Below, piece after piece: positions 44,561 to 56,150 of a stretch of DNA of 64,000 nt; position 1 is the stretch's first letter; each line of letters opens with the position of its first letter. The translations under genes and the position numbers were made by a program. The notes beneath the pieces were generated by a model. The model was not told the DNA's origin. It ran no database searches and was given only the letters and a program-made list of their open reading frames with translations. The stretch covers positions 26,301,013-26,365,012 of the forward strand of contig CM043968.1 of assembly GCA_014529385.2 (NCBI GenBank). Direction: 5' to 3'. The DNA is from Adiantum capillus-veneris (Eukaryota > Streptophyta > Polypodiopsida > Polypodiales > Pteridaceae).

Positions 44561-44751
44561 GATATAGAGAGGGGGATTCCAATCTCTCTGACACGTGGCG
44601 CTCTTAGGAGCATTTGGTGAGTGGGATGAATTTTAAGGATCGCATTAGGTGAGAGTAAGAGTCGCAATCGGCAAGTGAGAGAGGGGCAAATTATGGATAG
44701 AACTAATGATGGTGGCGTTCAAATTTACTTTGCACGGGAGCTTCAAGACGC

Positions 44752-44789
<38 letters not shown>

Positions 44790-44797
<8 letters not shown>

Positions 44798-44891
44798 TTT
44801 TCTTAATCTGTTTTTATGAAATTTGTCAACAACAAGGGGTTTGAGGGTAAGAGGGGCCATGCCGCCGCCGAAGGCGGCGCCGTTTTACTAG
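44790..44891 (+). mobile_element. Helitron 3' terminus
   Basis: The segment GAGCTTTTCTT...GGGGTTTGAGGGTAAGAGGG leads to the hairpin CCGCCGCCGAAGGCGGCG (44862-44879) and CCGTTTTACTAG, followed by T. It closely matches the 3' end at 32749. The matching 5' end is uncertain; the Helitron resumed at 32750 is a candidate. Confidence 0.75.
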
Positions 44892-44927
44892 TACGTATGA
44901 TGGAGTGTGTGTATGTGTGTGCGCACA

Positions 44928-44960
<33 letters not shown>
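44928..44960. repeat. (CA)n microsatellite
   Basis: About 30 bases of CA, with further CA-rich DNA near 45020-45040 and 45230-45252. Confidence 0.9.
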
Positions 44961-44962
<2 letters not shown>

Positions 44963-45425
44963 GGTGCGCACTAATGGGGAGGAGCTGGGAGCACAATGGA
45001 AGAAGAATATGCACGAACACACTCACACACACACCACCATAGCCACACACAGATTGAAGGGGGAGAGCCAATGTACTCTATGCCCCCTTTCTTTCTTCTC
45101 TTATCTTATGCACTAAGGCACAATACACATTGTACTTAGTGTTAGTGGCTCACACAAGTGTATAGCTGTATACTTAGAGTTAGCGACAGTTAGTGATTGG
45201 CGGTCGGCCACATGGCCATTAAACCTAACACGCACACGCACACACACACACAAATATAATGTATGCATTGGACCTGTTATCGTGTGCACTAGCTTTGGCT
45301 TCAAGATTCGCTTTCGGTTTAATTAATTGGAGGCTTCGATATTGTGGCACGTAGACAAATATAGAAGTTTGGCAGTGCTATTGATGCTCAAAGAAAAAGG
45401 CGGATGATGCCTAGCAATTACTCTT
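44961..45425. other. Non-coding stretch
   Basis: CA-rich in places. No gene, RNA or element end seen. Confidence 0.4.
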
Positions 45426-45972
<547 letters not shown>

Positions 45973-46281
45973 GTGTCTCCTCCCCTATGCGCTGCACCAG
46001 CATGCCCTCTCCCTCGGTGCTTCATACCTATGAAAGCATGGTTTCACACAATGAGCAGCAAGGGGCACCTGCTGTGGTGACAATTGGTAGCCGCAAAGTT
46101 TCTCTGCCCTTACATGGCGAACAGAGCTTAGGGCAATAAGGGCGCAACCATGCGATTAAGGTTGTTGACAATTTGCATTTGCGTTTGTCGCATCTTGAAG
46201 CGAACAACAACTAGCATGGTCCATAGCCATAGCTTGAGACCGAGCTCCTAGGTGTAGGTGATGAAGTTCATGTTGCTACCA

Positions 46282-46283
<2 letters not shown>

Positions 46284-46344
<61 letters not shown>

Positions 46345-46566
46345 ATAGTCCATACCAAGCGTCGAGCAACACGCAAGGCTACGCTACCGGTCCAAGATCA
46401 CCTCTTGCTCCTCCCGTAATATCTCCCCTTGGGGAATGGCGCCTTTATTCACTTCTTAACCAAGGACCTCATTAGCTCACACCTACCTCGCACTTGCCAA
46501 GATGGTGTTGTGATCGACCTCGTCTAATCTTGAACAGTGGGGTCGGAATAGAAAACACTTGCCAAA

Positions 46567-46648
<82 letters not shown>
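46284..46648. repeat. Two (CT)n microsatellites
   Basis: Tracts at about 46284-46341 and 46570-46648 in non-coding DNA. Confidence 0.95.
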
Positions 46649-46656
<8 letters not shown>

Positions 46657-47040
46657 GTTGCACGTGCAGTCTCCTGTGTCGCGATAGATAGGTAGATTCA
46701 CAATTTTCCATAAGAAAATAATAAAATTATAATATTTTTTTAAGTGGAAATTCCGACTTCAATTTTCATTCGAGTACTCCAATAATTGAAGGTTTTCTAA
46801 AACTGAGGTCACACTTTATGAGGTTTTTTTTTAAAAGGGTGTATATATTTATCGGATTTTCTGAGAGAATGAGGGCTATTTATTATCATCACTAATGGTT
46901 AAGAGCGAGGGGTACAAACATGTCGCTCAGGTTCATACTTCACCCCAATGCCCATACGCAAAATGGCAGGCCGCAGGTGCATCAGGCATCGTGTAGCTTG
47001 TAGCAAGCAGCTTTGGCCTTTTATCGTCTTCAACTGTCTC
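46649..47040. other. Non-coding stretch
   Basis: AT-rich, then mixed. No gene or element end seen. Confidence 0.4.
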
Positions 47041-47043
47041 CAA

Positions 47044-47144
47044 TGTTGGGGCGGAATTTCTCCTTTTTCCCTTGCCTTCAATCGGCATTTTTGAAATTGA
47101 AAACGGCATGATATTAAACTAAGACACATTTTTCTCGAACACTG
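47044..47144. mobile_element. Partial hAT-type MITE
   Basis: It holds the family core GGGGCGGAATTTCTCC and ends TTTTTCTCGAACACTG. The left half is missing. Confidence 0.65.
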
Positions 47145-47370
47145 GCTCTCTCTCTCTCTCAAACAGGACGGCCCGCACGACGCTCTCTCTAGTTAGAGAG
47201 GCATTTTGGTAATTTTCCTTGGTAAAATGCTTTTTCCCGAACACCTGCTTGACGCCCGCAACAGCCAACTGTTCATTAATGCCTCGACGATAACACTCGT
47301 GTTGGATAGGACACTAGGTGGTGCCTTTGGCAGTGGACGTTGAATCTAGTGTTGCGGCATCACCTTGGAG

Positions 47371-47584
47371 CAGTGTTCGGAAAAAATGTGTCAGCTTAAT
47401 ATGGTGTCGTTTTCAATTTCCAAAATACCGGTTGAGGGCAAGGGGAAAAGGAGAAATTCCGCCCCAAAATAGAGAAAAATAGTGTAAAAACCTGAAAAAG
47501 TAACCTAGTTTTCTACAATTTCCTCTTAGCAAATTCAAGGAAAGGAATTTTGTATGTTTGGAAAAATGATTCTCCCCAACACTG
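47371..47584. mobile_element. hAT-type MITE copy
   Basis: It begins CAGTGTTCGGAAAAAATGTG and ends TTCTCCCCAACACTG, with the full interior in reverse orientation relative to the 29494 copy. The flanking 8 bases (CCTTGGAG, CATGAGAG) do not match, so the duplication has decayed or the ends recombined. Confidence 0.75.
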
Positions 47585-48002
47585 CATGAGAGGTGTCTGA
47601 GGTGACTCCCTGCGTCTGACTGTGGCTGGCTTTCCCTCATGCTGTCATGCTCTCTTGCATCCCAGCTCCTGCGCAATATTGAGTCCAAGGCTGCACTGTG
47701 CGGCCGTGTTTTTAGAGACTTGGGATGCTTGGGAAGTTGGGGTCAGTCCCGAGACCACCGTCGACAGGAGGTAGGTACTAGGAGGTGGCTCGCAGGCCCG
47801 CACTGATGAAGATGGCGACTCGACGAGTATAAGGTGCTTGGCGAGCATCTTGATGCAGACGTAAGCACAGAATTGGCTACCAAACTGCGCAGGTTGGATT
47901 ACCCGCAACCCGAAACAAGGAGAGAAAGGGACATCGCAGCAGAAGAAGAAGGGAGTTCTAACATCGTAGCCTATAGGACTGTGCAAAGCTGGTAGGCTAG
48001 AG

Positions 48003-48004
<2 letters not shown>

Positions 48005-48049
<45 letters not shown>
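48005..48049. repeat. (CT)n microsatellite
   Basis: About 44 bases of CT. Confidence 0.95.
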
Positions 48050-48052
<3 letters not shown>

Positions 48053-48054
48053 GC

Positions 48055-48151
48055 CGGGGTTCTACAGAACACACTGGTCGGATCAAGGACATTCCGCCAC
48101 GTGTCTGGGGGAGGGAGCCGGAATCCCTTCCCCCATTACAGATAGTATAGA
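48055..48151 (-). mobile_element. Helitron 5' terminus, minus strand
   Basis: Read on the minus strand from 48151 it starts TCTATACTATCTGTAATGGG after an A and continues GGGAAGGGATTCCGGCTCCC, then ACACGTGGCGGAATG and a GA tract. This is the family 5' end. No matching minus-strand 3' end was found at lower coordinates. Confidence 0.6.
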
Positions 48152-48365
48152 TAATGTGTGTGCAAGGCTGCAGGATAAGTGGGGGGCATGTTCGATTGTG
48201 AAACAATTAGACATAGGCAAACACATTCATGATGAGATTGTTAGTCAAGGCTATTGAAAACACGGTTTTTTTTTCTGTTTCTACTAAACGTAAAGTAAGG
48301 ACTTGTCTCTCATGTTGCAATCACTTAAATTTCTAGATTTGTTAAATTTGGCATAACTTTTGAAT

Positions 48366-48618
48366 GCACAAAAGGTTTGTGATGAGCTTTCTATCGAGGG
48401 TCTGTAGTTTCTTTGATTGCTATTATTGGTGCTAGATGTGACATAATTTTGTAAGGGAAAAAAAACTTTTGATGAGCCTTCTGTCTAGGATGCGGTTTCT
48501 TGGAATGCATTGATTGGAGGAATTTATCAAAAGGAAAAGGTGAGGAGGCTTTGGGCTATTTTCATTGGATGAAAAGCAAGGGTTTCCCTCCATATGGAAT
48601 TGTTACCACATACATGTG
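48366..48618 (+). pseudogene. Decayed PPR protein fragment, piece 2
   Basis: Translation gives AQKVCDELSIEG, then about 70 bases later FDEPSV (stop) DAVSWNALIGG, and after a one-base shift GEEALGYFHWMKSKGFPPYG. The pattern FDE-x-x-x-x-D-x-VSWNALI-G and GEEAL-x-F-x-x-M-x-S-x-G is that of PPR repeats. It follows piece 1 in the same orientation about 4.2 kb away and may come from the same gene, split by insertions, or from a relative. Confidence 0.75.
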
Positions 48619-48639
48619 GTAGTGATGTGTGTGAACACA

Positions 48640-48816
48640 CTAGGGCCATCGGTGCATTTTTTCCTTCTTTAGGAGGTTTCTTTCCCCATGCATTGTTTAT
48701 ATGCCCATCATTCTAGGGCTATCTGCACACGGAGTAATACACTCTCTATTGTGTGCCTTGAGATTTCTTCGTCTTCTCCAAGCTGTGTGCGTTTCCGTGC
48801 AACCCTAATTCCAACA
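48640..48816 (+). mobile_element. Probable copia LTR 3' part
   Basis: The DNA before the primer-binding site ends CCTAATTCCAACA at 48816, as expected of an LTR ending in CA. The left border of the LTR could not be fixed; TGTGTGAACACACTAGG near 48628 is one candidate start. Confidence 0.4.
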
Positions 48817-48818
48817 AT

Positions 48819-48830
48819 TGGTCTCAGAGC
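48819..48830 (+). promoter_or_regulatory. Primer-binding site, initiator Met tRNA type
   Basis: TGGTCTCAGAGC two bases after the LTR end matches the usual TGGTATCAGAGC, complementary to the 3' end of initiator methionine tRNA, with one change. It would prime first-strand synthesis of a copia-type element. Confidence 0.65.
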
Positions 48831-49268
48831 AGGTCACGTTCTCCCGGGCTTAGTCGTCACCATCGCCAGAACACCCCTCCTTGTTTTCTCATATTTCAAC
48901 GAGCTTTGTCGAGCATCAGTAGGTCAACAAAAAAAGTTCGGGTGAGCTCATACAACTCGGTCTCCTCATAATTTCATTTTAGGCTCATTTCGACCTCCGC
49001 TTCCACTATAGGTCTGCACATGCAATTTTGTCATTTTGTGCAAAATTTTTGTCAGTGCCAATTACTGCATAACAAGTCCCATACAATCTATTGCGGGTTG
49101 TGCTATATAGCACGTGCTAGTCTCACTCAATTTCTCCTCATTTTGGGCAGTCTTCACATCAGGTGCAGGCATTTTCCATGGGGGTTTTTGAAAATGTTAT
49201 AGATCAACTTATTACTGACGCAAATGTACTTGATGAGGAAAGGATTGAAAAATGAGTAGGCTAGAGGT

Positions 49269-49606
49269 ATGCCAAAATGGTTGGTGCACACTTTGCGTGG
49301 CAGTAAATTGGATGCACCTTTGTCTAGTCGCACTCGTTCAGGTTCTCACCATGCCTCTTATGCATCAGATTGTTATGCTTTAGCTATGTCTAGCTTATGT
49401 GATATAGAGCAACCCCTATCTGTTAATGTAGCAGAGAATTCAAAAAATTGGATGGCTGCCATGCAACCAGAATATAATGCAATTATAGAAAATGACACAT
49501 GGACTTTATGTGATTTGCCTCCTGGCAAAAAGGCCATCGGTACAAAGTGGGTTTACAAGTTAAAACGCAAACCAGATGGTGAGGTTGATGTGTGCTATCG
49601 AGGGTA
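49269..49606 (+). pseudogene. Ty1/copia reverse transcriptase N-terminal fragment
   Basis: The frame reads NWMAAMQPEYNAIIENDTW, then LPPGKKAIGTKWVYKLKRKP, the start of a copia-type reverse transcriptase domain. Gag, protease and integrase are absent between the primer-binding site at 48819 and this fragment, so the internal region is deleted. At 49606 the frame passes into gypsy gag-like DNA (KWTNHETNECYY) in the middle of the domain. Confidence 0.85.
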
Positions 49607-50386
49607 AATGGACCAACCATGAGACCAATGAGTGCTATTACCGACCAAAGTACAATGGAAATGTTCAATATGTGTCCATGAGGCCACAAGGATAACCCAT
49701 GTACATATATCAGCCTAATATGGCCCCAACACAAAGACCATCGATGGGTATGGAAAGACCACAACCAGTCTTGGGTCAACAACCTCCATATCCTGGGCAT
49801 AATGCAATGCTTGTAAAGTACATGCATTCAAAAGGAGTCATAGATGAACAAGCACTAGTGCCTATTACACCTTATGTGGAGCCTAGTCCATCTACAGTAA
49901 TGGTAGAAGGAGAGTGGTATAATTCACATCCACCTTCAATGGAAGAACCTGTGACTTATGCTACGCCAGAGCTTACACCGATGTACTATGTAGCTAATCA
50001 AGGTGTTAGACCTCCTCTAGTAAGATCCTGATTAAGCCAAGGACTGAAAACTGCCATAATTGTGGTCCAGATGTTATTGGAAAAATAAATACCCAAAAAC
50101 TGACAAAAACATTAAGCCTGTTGAAGATTTTTGTACACAATGTTGCAAAAAGGGTGGACACTTCCCTAAAGATTGTCCAAAAAATCCTTTAAACAAGGGA
50201 AAAACAGTAGTGAATGTAGTCCAAGTGATACCTAGTAGCTCATCGGAGAGTGAACCTATTGCTCCAATCAAGGTGATCACTAGAGTCCAGGCTAAGAAAA
50301 AGAAACATAACTCCTCTGATGAATCAGAGAATACTAAAATTTCCTCTCAAAAGTCCAAGAAAAGAAGAAGTCAAAGTATGAGATGA
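49607..50386 (+). pseudogene. Gypsy gag remnant with zinc knuckle
   Basis: A Pro/Tyr-rich stretch (QPNMAPTQRPSMG) is followed near 50135 by CTQCCKKGGHFPKDC, a nucleocapsid-type zinc knuckle with one extra Cys between the second ligand and His. A basic Ser-rich tail follows. A TAG at about 49695 and further stops break the frame. Confidence 0.7.
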
Positions 50387-50532
50387 GAAAACAGAAACAA
50401 AAGGATGAAATTGAGGATAAACCAAGAAAATATTCCATTAAAAATTGAAAGAAAATGGGAGTGAAATCAAAGAAACCACAATGAAATCTGGAGGATCAAT
50501 TTTGGTCCTTTTCTTAGCCAATCAATGCAGCC

Positions 50533-51325
50533 TTGGAAGCTTTCCAAGCGGAACTTAAAGCAGGCCAAAACATGGAAAACAAATGGCAAAACTATCCTTC
50601 TCTATATATGGAAGCAGTCAAGCTTGAAGCTTATCAAAATTTGGTAAGAATTACTCAAGAAATGCTAAAAAAACAAAAACATAAGTTTGAGAGTATAGCA
50701 AAACCTGAGGAGCTTGTGGTAGAAACCAATAAAGAAAAATCCAAAGTCGTGGTAGAACCCCACCTTGAAATTAAAGAGCCAGAACTCATAATGCCTGACA
50801 GTGAAGATGCTTTAGATGGAATTTAATTTGTGGAGGAAGAATGGCTAGGACATTTATGGGAAAAAGTAAGAGAGATTAACAGTGATGGGAGCCTTAACTT
50901 TGAAGTCGGCTCCTATAGAGGAAGTTTGGTTAGAAAATCTACCTCTTGATATAGACAATGATGTACAATACTTGTATGGGGATTGCAGATCTGAAGCATC
51001 AGGAATGTCTAAACCATTGACTATAAAAACACTACCCTCTTACTTAGGAGACAATGAAGATGAATCCATAGTGTGTAAAACCACTCGGGTAGAAAGAGCG
51101 GAACAGACCCTAGAGGTAGACAACATCCACTCAATCATGTTTACACCCATTCAATGCACTCTTACCTTGGGAGAACTGTTAAAAATCAGACCGTATTTAT
51201 GGAATGATTTATCAAAAACTCTAGAAAAGGTGGAGATAATAGAGCTAATCGCAAAAAATTTGGGTAAATGGAAACATGAAGTGGATAACAAGGAGATTAT
51301 ATCTATTCCAATGAACAAAGTCTGA
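50533..51325 (+). pseudogene. Gypsy gag-pol spacer
   Basis: Two frames (50533-50826 and 50882-51325) are charged and lack known domains. They lie between the zinc knuckle and the protease and are probably parts of one ancestral polyprotein. Confidence 0.5.
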
Positions 51326-51326
51326 G

Positions 51327-51670
51327 AATACTATGAAGGGGAAGAAGGAAATACAACCCTTCCAGCCAGATATAATCATGTAGAAACCATGGCAATACTG
51401 GATAGTGGGGCAGGCGTAGCGATAGCCACAAAAGCAGTATGGGAATCATGGGGAAAACCAACCATTAGACAAACTCAAATGAAATTATAATTCACGGATG
51501 GACATATTGAAAAACCCTTAGGACTACTGAAAAAAGTGATAGTTAGTTTCTGTGGAATAGATTATCAGCATACTTTTGCGATAGTGGACTTTGGGAAGAA
51601 ACTTAATCATGAAATCATCTTGGGAAGGCCATTCATGCGGAAAGTATAGCTCATCCAAGACTGGGAAAAC
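51327..51670 (+). pseudogene. Gypsy aspartic protease
   Basis: The retropepsin active site is seen as AILDSGAGVAIATK (D-S-G, near 51390) and the flap/C-terminal motif as HEIILGRPFMRK near 51610. Stops at about 51487 and 51646 break the frame. Confidence 0.8.
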
Positions 51671-52189
51671 AATTACTTGTACTTCAAGCAAGTGGGAGCA
51701 ATCACAAGGGTTAATTTGGAAGATCACACTTATAGAGATTTCATGAAAACGCCCATACAAGAATTTGACTCGGTCTCTTCAGCTGAATCAAAGCTTCCAT
51801 CTTGGGACACACCTATTTGGATGTGTGGAGCCTCAGAAAACAAACAAGGAACATCAAAAACATCAAGAAAAACAAGAAAGGAAACTCAGTCAAAACCTAA
51901 ATGCCAGGATGTTGAATCATCCATGACACAAGTTGAACAAAATAAAAAATATCAAGAGTTGAAGAAAACTCTCAAGGAGATGTATACCACTGAAATAGAA
52001 ACAACCAAGGAAGAGAGCAAAGATGTAATATGTGCTCCATCCCATGACAAGAAATATAATCTTCAAGACCGAAAGATCATAGTCGAACAACCTGCAAGGG
52101 AACTAAGAAAACACGGTGAGTCCTATGAAGGACCTGAAAATGCAAAGAAAATAGATCTAGCCAAACCAAGAGAAGAGCCTAGACCTGCC

Positions 52190-53604
52190 TACATTGCGAA
52201 TGACTTGATTGAAGAAGAGGAAGAGCTTTTGCTAAGCTTACTAAAAGAATACCGAGATATCTTTTCTTGGTTTTATAAAGATCTCAAAGGTGTTGATCCA
52301 CAAATCTATCAACATACCATACCTATGAGAGATGATGCAAAACCAAGTAGACAACGTTCATTTACTTATAATAAAATATTTTCCAGAAAGATCAAAGAAG
52401 AGATAGAAAAGCTCAAGGAAGCTAAATTTATTTATGAAATTGAATACACAGTTTGGGTGTCTCCAATTGTGGTAGTACCCAAGAAAAATGGAAAATTAAG
52501 AGTGTGTGTCAATCTCAAAAAAGTGAATGTAGCCACCATTAGAGACAACTGCCCTCTTCCAATCATCGAGCATGTTTTAGAATAATTTGCAGGAAAAGAA
52601 GCTTATAGCTTTTTAGACAGCTTTTCAGGGCACAATCAACTTTGGTTGATCCCAAAGATCAGCATAAAACTGCCTTTGCAACTGAATGGGTATTTTTGCC
52701 TATCAGGTTATGCCTTTTGGGTTAACTAATGCTCCTGCCACCTTCCAAAGATTGATAAGCCATGCTTTCAAAGAATATCTTAGGAATTTCTTGAAAGTAT
52801 ATATGGATGATTTATGTGTACATTCATCAATCTGAGCTGATCATTTTGAACACCTCAAAAAGGTATTGGAGAAATGTAGACTTTACAGGATTTGCTTAAA
52901 TCTTGAAAAGTGCACCTTTAAGGACAGACAAGGAAAAATTGTTGAACATATAGTGTCTAAAAATGGCATAGCGATCAATATGGATAAAATTCATGTTATT
53001 GTTGAATTGCCTAGACCGACAATAGTCAAAGGGGTTCAAGCTTTTATGGGACATTGTGGATATTACAGACGATTCATTTACATGTATGCTATAATCGCAA
53101 AACCCATGTATAGCATGATTACACTCTTTGTAGGGACTGATAAGTGTGAAGAATCCTTCATGAAGCTTAAACAAGCTCTCACTTCTGCCCCAATATTGAA
53201 AGCACCAGATTGGAATAAAATATTCCATATACATGTTGATGCTTCCAATTTTGCCATTGGATGTATATTAGCTCAACCAGGAGACGAAAAAAAAGATTTT
53301 CCTATTTCTTATGCTAGTAGACAGTTGAATGTGGTAGAGAAAAACTATACGACCACCAAAAGAGAAGGATTAGGGATGATCTATGCCGTTAAAAAATATA
53401 GACATTGCCTATTAGCCAACAGATTTGTGTTCTTTGTGTACCATCAAGCTTTATTGTACTTGGTCAACAAGCCATGCAACACAAGAAGAATAGTGAGATG
53501 GTTCATCTTCTTTTGGAATTTGATTTCACTATAGTAAAAAAGGGCACCACACACCAAAGAGCAGATCATTTATCGAGGATTATTTCAGGAGAGCCACCAA
53601 AAGG
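52190..53604 (+). pseudogene. Gypsy reverse transcriptase and RNase H
   Basis: Reverse transcriptase motifs in order: YRDIFSWFYKDLKGVDP, WVSPIVVVPKKNGKLRVCVN (about 52455-52510), then after a stop and shift YSFLDSFSGHNQL, VMPFGLTNAPATFQR in another frame, and the catalytic VYMDDLCVH at about 52796. The thumb/connection follows (MGHCGYYRRFI), then RNase H (HIHVDASNFAIGCILAQPG, REGLGMIYAVKKYRHCL) and THQRADHLSRI near 53560. Frames differ between blocks. Confidence 0.9.
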
Positions 53605-53865
53605 GGTAGACAATGATCTACCAGATGCATATCTCTTCTCCGTAAAAATGATACCCCTTTGGTCAGAAGATATGGTTTCATTGATGACCATAGCTCAAGT
53701 GGATTCTCCAAAATCACTTCCTATTACACCCGGATTAATTTGGCAATCGGCTATGTATCAATTACTAGCTAGAAGGCTATTATTAGCAGCGGCTAACATA
53801 GGCTACACCGAATATGCAACAAGCGGAAGATATGCTATGGATGTCACAATATTTTCCACTCACTT

Positions 53866-54666
53866 TGTATAAGTCTTGGGCTCACTTGGAGTTCCAAAGT
53901 TGTATATGGTAATTAGAGGGCTCAAGCTTAAACCCATAGTAGAAGGGATTGTGGTGAAAGCCCTTAAAAGGAAGCCTTTATGCAAAGAGGCTTCATTCTT
54001 GAGTATCCACTCTTGAGGATTCACTTTTAAGAGCTCCCTCTCTCTTGAGTTTTCACTCTATGGCCTAGCCTTGAGCTTAATGTCTATGCTTAAGAGGCTA
54101 GTGCTAATCCAATGTAATTAGAGTAAGCTCTTCTTGATTAATCTAATTCATATTTTCTCATTAGTCTATTTCTTCTCTACATTTCATCATGCCATGGAGT
54201 AGTATTACACTCTCATTATTCTAGATTTGAGAGAGGTATGTACTTCTTGCTAGTAACCACTCTTATCTCTCTACGAGCAATTGATTTGCGATATGTAGCA
54301 TCACAAAATAGGTTGATTAAGTTGGGTTTTAATCTTGTAATTTGTGTGTGTGCCCTATTCTTTGCTTGTGTGTAGATAGGTTTTATGAAGCTCTAGCACC
54401 ATTCACCTCGTGTATGTAGCTATTGATGAAGTGTCGTGATTGACATGTGGTAATTAGTGTGAGCTTATCATTAGTGTGCTTGGGGTTCCTAGTCTGTGGC
54501 AAGTCGGACTTTGGTGGACTTGATGTGTGTAGGAGTTGTTAGATTAGTGATTAGAGAATGATTAGAGTTAGTATTGCAGTGTCTAATCTCTACTTACATT
54601 GGAGAGTTGATCTTTTGAATCCTCTATTCCTATTCATCCGATGCTTGTGCCTTCATGCCTACAACA
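53866..54666. mobile_element. Insertion in gypsy, possible solo LTR
   Basis: Polyprotein similarity stops by about 53860 and resumes by about 54700. The intervening DNA has no coding content, contains candidate LTR-like borders (TGTATAAG at 53866 or TGTATATGG at 53901, and CCTACAACA ending 54666) and a repeated CTCTTGAG phrase. No target duplication was found. Confidence 0.35.
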
Positions 54667-54689
54667 TCTATACAAAAGAAATCGAGATG

Positions 54690-55683
54690 GAATATTGCTT
54701 TTGTCTATTAATCCTAAGGAAAAAACCCATTACCTAAGTCAAGCACACATTACCATAGTGGGACTTCACTTTGCGAAAGACCAAACTATGCAACGGATCT
54801 TGAGACTTGGAGTATTTTAGCCAACCATGAGAAATGATGCTCACTTATTTGTGAAAATTTGTCTTCAATGCCAGAAACAAGCACGCATACCTCACATGAC
54901 ATTATTTCAAGTTTCACTTGTTCCTAAGTAGAGTAACTATCTAGTTACTTACTTATCAAGAAGAACATTTTCAAAGGATATGAGTAAACGCCGCCAAATA
55001 GCGATTGAAACAGAAGCAAGATACTTTGCTCTTATTGGAAACCAATTGTATCAGAAAGGAAAGGATCAACATTTGCGTCTTTATGCAAATGAATATAAAT
55101 ATATCCCCACACTAGAACAAGCACATGCTAGATTAGTTGGAGGTCACTTTTTTAGTGAAACCACCGCTAGAGAAATTCTAATGGTAGGCATATGGTTTCC
55201 AACACTTTTTGAAGATGCCAAGGAATATGTTCAGAGGTGTGATGCATGTCAACGAGCAAAAATGCCAACTAGGGTAGATAGCATGCCTTTAAGACCAATG
55301 ATGGAGACTAGAGCTTTTTCAAAATGGGGCTCAGATTTTGTTGGGCCAATACAACCACCTGCTTATAGAACTTAAGCTCAATATATCATTGTAGCTACGG
55401 ACTATTTGACCAAGTGGGCAAAGGCTAAGGCAACCAGAAAGAATGATACTAGAACCACAGCCGCATTCTTGTATGAGAATGTGTTCACAAGATATAGACT
55501 TCCAATAGAAATTGTTAGTGATAGGGGAACTCATTTCCTCAACGAGGTAATTGAGTAATTGCTAAATGAATTTATGGTCATCCATAACAAATCTGCTCCC
55601 TATCATCCACAAGCAAATGGACAAGTTGAGCACACAAATAAACTTCTTAGCTCGGTATTGACTAAGGTGGTTAATTCAAGCCT
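54690..55683 (+). pseudogene. Gypsy integrase with two zinc-binding modules
   Basis: Two His-His-Cys-Cys modules occur in a row: AHITIVGLHF...CLQCQ (about 54735-54880) and AHARLVGGHFF...CDACQRAK (about 55125-55260). The core follows: SDFVGPIQPP (first Asp, about 55333), SDRGTHFLNE (second Asp, about 55519) and PYHPQANGQVEHTN (catalytic Glu, about 55629). Stops lie at 54818, 54928, 55373 and 55556. The sequence ends abruptly after LTKVV where LTR DNA of another element begins. Confidence 0.88.
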
Positions 55684-56137
<454 letters not shown>

Positions 56138-56150
56138 TGCTCCCCTTCCT
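56138..56150 (-). promoter_or_regulatory. Polypurine tract
   Basis: On the minus strand AGGAAGGGGAGCA lies directly before the LTR start TGTTAACC, as expected of a second-strand primer. Confidence 0.75.

Larger units (their letters stand above)
49607..55683 (+). mobile_element. Decayed Ty3/gypsy retrotransposon (internal region)
   Basis: Order along the plus strand: gag tail with a Cys/His knuckle (about 49610-50390), spacer (50533-51325), protease (about 51380-51660), reverse transcriptase (about 52190-52870), RNase H (about 53130-53600) and integrase (about 54690-55680). This is the gypsy order, with integrase after RNase H. At least a dozen stops and shifts break it, and an insertion lies before the integrase. 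Neither LTR is seen: the left side abuts copia DNA and the right side abuts another element. Confidence 0.9.
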
